From assembly GCA_900756605.1 (NCBI GenBank), contig CAAEKX010000019.1:1-10320 (forward strand): 10,320 nucleotides of DNA, given 5' to 3'. The notes under the pieces are model-generated. The model did not search any database and was not told the origin of the DNA. It saw nothing but the letters and a program-made list of their open reading frames with translations. Of this stretch, positions 1 through 9,300 are shown piece by piece. The translations under genes were made by a program, and so were the position numbers. The first letter of the stretch is position 1; each line of letters begins with the position of its first letter. The stretch comes from Coriobacteriia bacterium (lineage in GTDB: Bacteria > Actinomycetota > Coriobacteriia > Coriobacteriales > QAMH01).

Positions 1-345
1 CTTGAGCGGGAAGTAGTAGCCGACGAGGTGCATGCTGCCGTCGCCCGCGATGCGCCACTCGCTCTTGACCGTTGCGCCGGTCACGCCGGAGCCGTCCTTC
101 TTGGGAACGCTGTCGCTCTTGCCGTTGGCGATGGTGTAGTAGCCGGCCAGAGCACCGTAGGCGTTGGTGTTCCAGGGCTTGGGGCCAGCCGTGGCACCTG
201 CGGTCGCGAGCTCATCGGTGACGCCGGTGAAGCGCAGCGGGTCGACAGCGGCGAGGTCGTTGCCGTTTTTGTCGATCGGCACGAGGACGCCGTCGCCGGT
301 GATCTTGTAGCGATCGACGTAGAAGACGGTATCGGACTTGGCGCG
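1..345 (-). repeat. Composite unit 11, truncated by the window edge: MucBP-like module
   Basis: The module opens VFYVDRY (307-327), followed by KITGDGVLV, IDKNGNDL and FTGVTDE (211-231). Near the edge a GDGSMHLVGYYFP strand (7-27 for its end) takes the place of the usual LVLKLYYxP closing strand. An InlB-type partner would be expected just outside the window, so the protein very likely continues. Confidence 0.78.
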
Positions 346-3300
346 CCAGGTGGCGTAGAGCGTGATGCTCGCATCGGTCGGGGCGAGATAGAGGGTCTGT
401 CCCCCTATTACCACCGCGGTGAATGCGGCGCCCTTGTCGGAGGTGCGCTTGGTGTTGGCCTTGGCCGCATCAGCCGCTGCCTGCGAGGCGAGGCCCTTGG
501 AAGTGCCGACGTTGACGGTGGTAGCCGTGGCAGCGCCATCGACCTTCACGCTGTAGGTCGGAACATTGGACCAGCCGGCCAGGTCGTAACCCGTGCGATC
601 GGCAGCGGAGGAGAGCTCGACGGTCTGGTCGGTGTAGACCTGCATCGTCGCGGGAGCACCCGTACTCACACCACTACCGAAGTTGAAGGTGATGGTGTTG
701 AGCAGCGGCTTGAAGTACAGCACGAGCACCGTCTTGCCGTCGCCGGTGATGATGGCGCGGGCATCGGTCACGAAGCTCGTGACGCCGTTCTTGGCGTCGA
801 TGGCGGTGCCGTCGGCGGCAAAGGCGTAGCCGGCGAAGCTGAGCGCGGAGTCATCGTTGCGGTAGGAGACGCCGGCCTCGGCGGCATCGGCCCAGGCTTC
901 CTCGTCGGTAATGCCGACGTGCTTCACGACATGACCCGCGTCGGCGGTCGCGCTCGTCACGAGCCTGCCGTTGGCATCGCGCACGAGCTTGCCGTCGGAG
1001 GTGACCGCGTAGCGCGTGCCATCGCCGGAAACGACCCAGCGCTCGACGAGGTACTCGGTGTTGTCATTGGCGCGCCAGGTGGCATACAGCGTCACGTCAC
1101 CCGTCGGCATGTAATAGAGGGTCTGTCCCCCACTTACCACGGCAGTGAAGACCTTGCCGGTGATGGCGTTGCGGGTCGTGTCGGCACTGATGCTCGTGAA
1201 GGCGTTCTGCGACTTGATGCCCTTGAGGTTCGAGATGATCGTGGCGGCATCGACGCTGGTCACGTACTGGCTGTTCGTCCAGCCCTTGAGCGTGTAGCCG
1301 CTACGCGTGACCTCCGTGGTGGGCAGCGTGTAGCTCTGGTCGGCGTAGAGCGTGACCTGCGCGGGCGTGGCGCTCAGGTTGGGGATGCTCGCGTCGCCGA
1401 TGTAGTACGTGATGGTGTACTGCTTGGGCGCGAAGTAGAGCACGAGCTTGGTGGAGCCGTCGCCGGCAATCTGGAGCGTGGCGATGGTCTTGAACGTGGT
1501 CTGGCCGTTCTTCGCGGTGACGAAGTTGCCTTCGCCCGTGTAGGTGTAGCCGGTGATGCTGAGATTCTGATTGGCGTGATGATACGCGATGCTGGCGTCG
1601 AAGCCTGCCAGGGCGCTATCGGCAAAAGCGAACTCGTCGGTCGTGCCGATGTACTCGATGCGATGGGCGGCATCGGCGGTCGTGCTGCTGACGAGCATGC
1701 CGTTGGCGTCGCGCTCGAGCGTGCCGTCGGCCTTGAGGGCGTAACGGGTGCCATCGCCGGAGACGGCCCAGCGCTCGACCGTGTACCTCGTGTCGTTATT
1801 CGCATACCAGACGGCATAGAGGGTCTGTCCCCTTGTTGGCATCTTGTAGCCCGGGGTGACGAAGACGTAGGTCTTGCCGTCGGCGGTCGTGGCGACGGTG
1901 ATCCAGTTGGCGCCACCATTGGCCGTGTCGTTGCCGGTGATGGCGGCCAGCTGTCCTGCCTTCACCTGCGAGGCGAGGCCCTTGATGTGGTCACCCAGAC
2001 CGGCGTCGGGATTGGTGGTCGACCAGCCCACGAGCGTGTAGCCCGGGCGGCTGATGTTGGCGTTGGTCGGCAGGTCGAAGTTCGACTCGGTGAGATGCTC
2101 GGGATTCCAGGTGAAGCCGGAGTTCCACGTGCCACCGCTCGTCTCGAGCTGCAGCTGGAGCTTCTGCGCAAAGTAGTTGAGCGTGATGCGCATGGTGCCG
2201 TCGGGCGCGATGGCCTTCGTGGCGGTGCTGGACACCGGCGTCTTGCCATCGTAGCCGTAACCGGTGAAATCGCCGTTGTAGCGCGCGTCACCCGCCGTCG
2301 TGTTGAACGGCGCGGCCGTGTACTCCTTGTCGGTCATGCCGCGGAAGGTCTCGGTGATGGTGGTCTTGGCGGTGGTGTTGCCCTCCCAGCGCACGTGATC
2401 GACGTAGTAGACCGTGTCGTCGTTGGCGCGCCAGATGGCGTAAAGGGTCTGTCCCCTACTTCCCATCGTGAAGATCTTGGAGAGGTCCTCGAAGGTGTTC
2501 TCGACGTAAGCGTAGGTGTAACCCGAGAGCGAGGTGCCCGTCTTGTCGGCCCTGATGAGCGTCGTGACGCGGATCCAGCTCGGGTCGGCGCCAGAACCGA
2601 TGAGCGCATCCCAGAAGTCCTGCGAGGCCTGACCCTTGGCAGTCGCCGTGTCCGGGTTGGTCGACCAGCCCATGAGCGTGTAGCCCGGTCGGCTCGCGGC
2701 CAGGTAACCGAACATCACGTGCTGCGACTCGGTGTCGTAGCTGATGGTCTTGACGCTGCCGCTGTTGGTGCCGCTCGTGTTGATCCAGGTGCCCATGTTG
2801 CCGAGGTCAAGCTTGAGGTCGAAGCTCTTCGGGAGGTACCAGAGCGTGAACCTCGCCGTGCCATCGGGGCTGATGTTGCCGTACGCACTGGTCGAAACCG
2901 TCTGGGCGATGTTGCTGGTGCCGGTGTAGGTCTCGCTCGCGCCGGCAGCCAGGAAGCGGTAGCCCTCGGGAACGGCGATGTTGAGATAGGTGATGCCGTC
3001 CTTGTACTCGGTCTTGGCGGCATCGAAGCGCACCTCGGTGTCGGCGTAACCCTGGTAGGTCACCGTATCGAGCTCGACCTTGTCGCCATGGCCGGTGAGC
3101 TTCCAGCGGTTGACCGTGTAGTCGATGAGTTTGGGCGTCCACACGGCGCGCAGGGTGATGTCACCGGTCGGCGTGAGGTAGATGAAGTTGGTGCCATTCT
3201 TGAAGTAGAGCTTGAGGTAGGTGCCCTTGCCGGTGTTCTGGCCCTCGAGCCAGGTGACGATCTGCTGGGCCGTGTAACCCATCGCGTCATTTACGGGGTC

Positions 3301-6300
3301 TGTCCCCTTCTTGTCGGCGATGGTCCAGCCGAGGAAGTCGTAGCCCGGGCGCGTGGGCGCGGGAACGGTCGACAGGTCGAAGCTGTCATCAGTGTAGTGC
3401 TTCTGCGTGATGAAGTTGGTGTTCTCGGTCGCGTCGAGCGTGCCGCCGGTGATGGTGCCGAGCGAGCCGGTCTCGAAGCGAATGGTGTTCTCGTTGGCAC
3501 GATAGAACAGGTAGAAGACCGTCTTGCCGTCAGCGCTGATGGTCTTCACGGCGTAGGTCGTGCCCGTGGCGCCCTCGATCGTGAAGCTCGCGTTGTTGAG
3601 CAGGTAGGTGTAGCCGGCAACCGTGCGCATGTAGCCGCCGATGGTGTCGAGGTCGAAGACGACGTCGGACTTGCCGTTGTTGTAGGTGACGCGCCAGGCG
3701 GCGTTGGTGGTGTCGGAGGCGTCAGCGCTCGTGTTGGGCGTGCCAGTGATGAGGGCACCGTTGCTATCGCGACGCACGGTGCCGTCGGGATTGAGCGGCG
3801 AGAAGGTGCCGTCACCGGTGATGAGCCAGTGCTCGACGTAGTAGACGATGTCGCTGCGCGGCGTCCAGACCGCGTAGAGCGTCTTGTCGGTAACGGGCAT
3901 GAGATAGGTCGCACCGTTGAGATAGTAGAGCGGACGTCCGGAGGGGTCTGTCCCCAACGTGCCAAGCCAGGCGATGACGGCCTCAGCCTCGGCGCCCAGG
4001 GCATCGGCGATGTTCTTGACCGTGACAGCCGCGGGATCATCCGCCGAGACGATGTTGCCGTCAGCGTCAACACCGTAGCGAGCGATGGTCGTCCAACCCT
4101 TAAGCACGTAGCCCGGTCGGCTCACGGTGAGCTTCTCGCCATCGGCGGCCGCAGGCAGCTTGAACGTATGATCGGCACGATGCGTAACGTCGGCTGAAAT
4201 TCCGGGGTCTGTCCCCCCATTGCCACCAGCGGAGATGGTGCCGTGGGAGCCCGGATCGTAGGTAAGGGTCAGGTTCTTGGCGACGTAGTAGAGCTTGAGG
4301 ACGAGCGAGCCATCAGGTGCGACGTAAATGCCGCTGGCAAGCATGCCGTCCGTCCACGGGCCCTTGCCGTTGATGGCGGAGATGCTGCCCAGCGCGTACT
4401 CGTAACCCGCGATGGTCCAGGGGTTGTAGGTCGTGTACGTACCCACGACCGCGTCGGCGGGGACAGACCCCATGACGTAGATGTGCGAGTCGGAGAGCAC
4501 CGTGCCGTCGGTGTACTCGACACGGATGCCGGTCGGGCTGCTCACGAGCACGCCATCGGCGCCGCGGACGAGATTGCCGCTCGCGTCGATCGCGTAGAGC
4601 GTGCCGTCGCCGGAAATGGCCCAGTGCTCGACCGTGTACTTCACGACGAGCGGCTTGTAGTAGATGTAGATGGCCGTCTTGCCCTTGTTGGTGCCGTCGA
4701 AGGCGCCGCCCCACTCGATGAGCACGTTGGCGGCCGTCGTGACCGTCTTGGTCGTGCCATCGGCGGCGGTGTAGGTGTAGGACTGCAGGTCGGCGATGGC
4801 CTCGTAGCCAACATAGCTATTGGCGGTAATCTGGGCGGTCAGGCCCGTCGTGCCGCGGACGATCTCGCCCACGCCATCGGCAACCTTGGTGGAACCGATG
4901 TAGTACTCGAGCGTGCCGTCGCCGCGCACCTTCACGTGATAGACGACGTAGGCGGTCTCGAGGCCCTGCCAGAGCGGCCTGAGAACGACCTCGCCGATGG
5001 GCATGGTGTAGGTGAGCTCGGTAACCGTATCCGAGTACATCATCGCATGCTCGACATCATTGCCGACCATCCAACCCACGAGCTTGTAGCCCTCACGCGT
5101 CAGCTCGTTGGGCTTGGGAAGCGTGATCGTGGCGTCGGCGCCAAAGTGGCGATACCAGGTGTCAGTCTTGCTGGCGAGCGTACCCTCCTGCGTCTGGGCG
5201 TTGTTGAAGAGGGTGTCGGACCAGGTGCCCTGCGAGGGCTCGAGCGCGAGCGTGAAGTTGCCCGGCGTGTAGAAGAGCTTGAGCACGAGGCTACCATTGC
5301 CGGAAATGACGCCGGTGGTGATGGTGCCGGCATAGGTGCCGTCATAGGTGTAGGCGAAGATCGTGGAGCCATCGAGCGCGGTGGTCGGGTACACGTTATC
5401 GACATTGTCGATGGTGTAGTACCAGCCGTTCTTGAAGTACTGACCCGTGTGGCCGTCCATGTCGCTCTCGGATGCGGTGACATTGACGTTGGCATCGGTG
5501 AGGCCCTTGTACGGGATGCGCGCGGCAGCCTCGGCCGCGGCGATCTGCTCCGGCGTCAGGTTGCTGCCGTTGATGATGACGAGCTGATCGCCAACCTTGA
5601 CGTCGTTACCGCTTGCATCGACGAGGATGATGTTGCCGTCACCGTCGACACGGTAGCGATTCACGCCGTAGTCGACCTCGACGGCCCTGAAGATGAACAC
5701 GAGCTTGGTGGTGCCGTCCGCGTTGACGATGGCGTGCGCGATCGTGTTGGTGGGCATGCCGCCGAAGCTCAGGGCCTCCTCGGTGGAAACGACCCAACGA
5801 TAGCCGGCAAGGCCGAACTCGGTGGTGAGCGAGCCGTCGTAGTTCTCGCCGCTCGTGCCGCTCTGGGCCGGGCGCTGTGCGAGCGTGTCGGTGTCCTCGT
5901 CGGCCACGCCGTTGTTGTAGGTCTTGGTGCCGACGAGTTCCATGGTGCCATCGCCCTTGACCTTGTAGATGTCGGCCGTATACGTGGTGGTGCCCGTGGG
6001 CGTCCAGACGGCGTACAACGTCATCGACAGAACGCCGATCTTGAAGGACGCGCCCTGGCCGTAGAAGGTCTTGCCCATGTGGTTGGCGATGTCGTCATTG
6101 AGGGTCTGTCCCCAATGCGCCGCAAAATCAGGGTCTGTCCCCAACGTGCCAAGCCAGGCGGCGAGACGCTGGGCCTCGTAGCCCTTGGCGTCGCTGATGG
6201 CCTTGGCACCAGGGGCGTCGGCACCCACGAGGGCGAAGCTGGCGGCATCGGTACCCGTGTAGTGACTTGCCACGGTCCAGCCAACGAGCGTGTAGCCGTC

Positions 6301-9300
6301 GCGCTCCACGATCGGGCCCTCGGTGGCCTCAATCGGCAGCGTGAACGTGGACTCGGAGCTGTGGTTCTTCTGGAAGGTGACCGTCGTGGCCCCGCTACCG
6401 GTGTTGTAGACGAGGTTGAGCGTATCGGCCACGTAGAAGAGCTTGAGGAGCAGGGTGCCGTCGGCGAGGATGGTGCCCTGGGCGATGGTCTTGTAGGTCA
6501 CGCCGTTGATGACCTGCTCGAAGGTCTCGTCATAGGTGTAGCCGATGAAGTTGGGATTCTCGGCAGCCGAGAGGTTGAGGTGCGCGTAGGTGAAGCCGGC
6601 CGACGCGCTGATGCCAGCGGGACGGTCAACGGAAAGCGTCGAGGAGGTCTTGCCCCAGCCCTTCACCCTGTTGGTGGCGGTACCGGTGCTCGTGCCGTCA
6701 ATCCAGACGGGGACGCTGCTTCCGGCGATGAACTCGGCGTAATCCTTGCCGGCAGCGGCTTCGAAGCCGTTGAAGGGCAGGACCTTGCCATCACCGGTGT
6801 AGCGATAGAACTCGACGGTGTAGAGCACGTCGATGGGGATGTAGAACTGGATGATCTTCGTCGAACCATCGCCGGCGATAACGGCGGTCGGGATTGCAGC
6901 GTTGGGCCAGTCACCCGTGCCCGAGATCGTCGAGGGAACGAAGGAGTTGTCGAGCGTGTAGCCCAGCGGATTGGAGGAGGCGGGCGTGACGGAGGTGTCG
7001 GTCGTGCCCGTCAGGGTCTTCACGTCAACCTTGGTGAGCAGCTTGCCGTCGGCACTGGCGATCCAGCGCTCGACCGTGTACGTGGTGTTGGTGTTGGCCG
7101 TGTAGTAGAGCTTGAGCACGAGGCTGCCGTTGCCGGCGATGACACCCTGGGCGATGGTCACGTAGGACTGACCGGGATAGGCGGTCTGGCCATTTGCCAC
7201 GAAGGTGTAGCCGGGATAGGTCTGCGCGATGCCCGTGACCGTCTCGCCGGTGATGCCGGTGAGGTTCTCGGTGAGCTCGATCTTCTCGGTGATGGTCGTG
7301 CCGTCGTTCACAAGCTTGATGTGCTCGACCGTGTAGACCGTGTTGGTGTTGGCCTGCCACACGGCGATGAGCACGGCGCCGTTAGGCGGCAGCACGAAGG
7401 AGGTGCCGCAGGCGAAGTGCTGCCTGCCACCATTGGGATCGGACCCGCCAGCGCCGGGATTGGCGGCAAGCGCGGCGTTGAGGCTCTCGAGCCAGGCAAC
7501 GATGTCGCGCGAGCGCGGGCCCGTCGCATCGGCGATGTTGTAACGGCTACCGGCAGTGATCTGACCGTTCACGATGTCATAGGTCGTGATGGTCGTCCAG
7601 CCGGCAAGCGTGTAGCCGTCGCGCGTCGCGGAATTGCGGCTCGGCACGGTGAGCGTCTTCTCGGTGGGGATGGTGCTATCGACGCCCTGCGTCTTGTCGG
7701 CATTCCAGGTGGCGTTGTAGAAGCTCTCGCTGTCATTCCACTTACCGGCACCGGTGTTGAGCGTGATGCTCTGGGCCGTTGGCTCGTAGTAGAGCTTCAG
7801 GACGAGAGTGCCGTCGGCAAGGACGGTGCCGGTGAGGACCTCGGAAAGGGTCTGTCCCCCAATTGCCGCGCTGAAGCCGGGCTTGTAGGCGTAGCCGGTA
7901 AAGGCGCCATTGGCCGCGGCGTCGAGGGCGATGGCCGTTGCCGGGTCATCGGTGATGCCATGGAAGGTCTCGGTGATGACCTCCTTGAGGGTGTTGTCAC
8001 CGGTGATACGGTAATGCTCGACGGTGTAGACGCTGTCGTCACGCGCCTTCCAGACCGCGTAGAGCGTGACGTCGAGAGCGCCGATGGTGTAGTTGCAGTC
8101 GCCGCTCGCGAGGATGAGCGTGATATCGCTGCCGTTATAGCTGAAGAGCAGGTTGCCGTTGGCGTCGACATGGGTCGGGTCGGCGCCGGCCAGGGCAGCC
8201 AGCAGCGCATCGGCGAGCGTGATCGATGCGGTACCCTTCGTGTTCTTGCCGTCGGGGATGGAGGCCCAGCCGACGAAGTCGTAACCCGGGCGCTCGACGA
8301 GCGTGGAGAGCTTGACCGTGCGATCGGCCTTGTACTTGTCGGCATTGTGCTCCTGGCCAGACCAACCACCGAAGCTGCCGAGGTCGAGGTTGAGCGTGAC
8401 ATCCTGCGCCTCGTAGAAGATCTTGAGAATCGTGGAGCCGTCGGAGGCGATGTCGGTCTTGTAGAGAGACTTCTGGCCCTTGAGGCTGAAGTCGTCCTTG
8501 CGCAGGTAGCCATCGAAGGTGACGGCAAGGTCGGCGGCGCTTACCTCGACCGGACCATCGACCAGACCCTGATGCGTCTCCTCCTTGGCGAGCACGAAGG
8601 TCTCGTTGCCCGTGAACTTGAACCACTGGACCTTGTAGTCGATCATCTGGGCCTCATAGTAGAGCTTGAGGACCGTGGAGCCGTCGGCGTTGATGTTAAG
8701 GGACGCGATGGCGTTGTAGACCTTGCCGTCCTTATCGGTAACCGTGTCGGCAAGCTGGTAGAACGTGGTGCCGTAGCGGTTCACGTCGTCAGCCGGGACA
8801 CCGTCGATGATGCCCGTGGAGATCAGACCCGCCTTGGCAAGCGTGTCGGTCATGCCCACGTACTCGACGGTGCTGTCGAGAACCACGGTGCCATCGCCGC
8901 GATGCTTGTAGTACTCGACCGTGTACTTGGTGTCATTGCGGGGCAGCCACACCGGGTAGAGCGTGGTGGCGCCGCGCGGCATCGTGAAGGTCGTGGTGAA
9001 GAACTTGCCGCCCAGCGATGCAAGCCACGTCTGCAGATCGATGGCCGTCTGACCACCGGCAACGCCAACGCGGCTATCGCCGTCGACGCCCTCGGCAAAG
9101 GAGCCGGCATCGGTACCCGTGTAGAAGCCAACAGTGGTCCAACCGGCCAGGGTATAGCCGGGACGGCGCAGGTTGGTGCCCGTGGGAAGCGTCACGGTCT
9201 CGTTGGGCATGTACATGGCAGACGGGTCGACGTCGTTGTACCAGCTGCCCACCGTGCTGCCATCGGTACCCGTGCCGGGGTCGAAGGTGAGCTGCGAGCG

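Larger units (their letters stand above)
3865..4968 (-). repeat. Composite unit 5: two MucBP-like modules + InlB-type module 6, three element copies
   Basis: The first module is divergent: YVVYHVKVRG (4921-4950), YYIGSTK in the GxTD position, closing AIYIYYKP (4651-4674). The second is canonical: KYTVEHW (4621-4641), IDASGNLV, SLVLKLYY (4285-4308). The InlB-type module begins LTYDPGSHGT, has RPGYVLKGWTT (4087-4119), a helix-like AEAEAVIAWLGTLG (around 3964-3995) and TLYAVW (3865-3882). Three element copies lie here: the only inverted copy (4459-4471), one near the DPG start (4204-4216) and one after AWLGTLG (3943-3955). Confidence 0.82.

Noticed and set aside
3295..3307. GGGG/CCCC hairpins as transcription terminators
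   Set aside because: The stem is only 4 bp, there is no T-run after it on either strand, and all copies are inside one uninterrupted reading frame.
28..4197. Long plus-strand open reading frame of 1,389 codons
   Set aside because: Its translation is low-complexity Gly/Val/Asp/Arg sequence with no domain. It lies codon-for-codon opposite the minus-strand gene, which shows recognisable repeated modules, and exists only because TTA, CTA and TCA are avoided.
5401..5440. QYFKNGWYYTIDN as a choline-binding/cell-wall-binding repeat
   Set aside because: There is a single occurrence, and it falls where other MucBP-like modules have their GY-x-Y strand, so it is better explained as a divergent part of that module.
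6102..6142. Frameshift or pseudogene at the element doublet
   Set aside because: The frame is intact through it and the same module continues to TLYAVW at 6004-6021; no in-frame stop was found anywhere in the window.
393..7860. Recurrent 12-mer as a CRISPR array
   Set aside because: Spacing is irregular (29 to about 1,717 bases), the repeat is too short, and the intervening sequence is coding and itself repetitive.
7797..8528. Shorter minus-strand open frames such as this 243-codon one
   Set aside because: They are in other frames than the continuous gene, are very rich in Ser, Arg, Pro and Thr, and vanish at unit boundaries; they are frame shadows.
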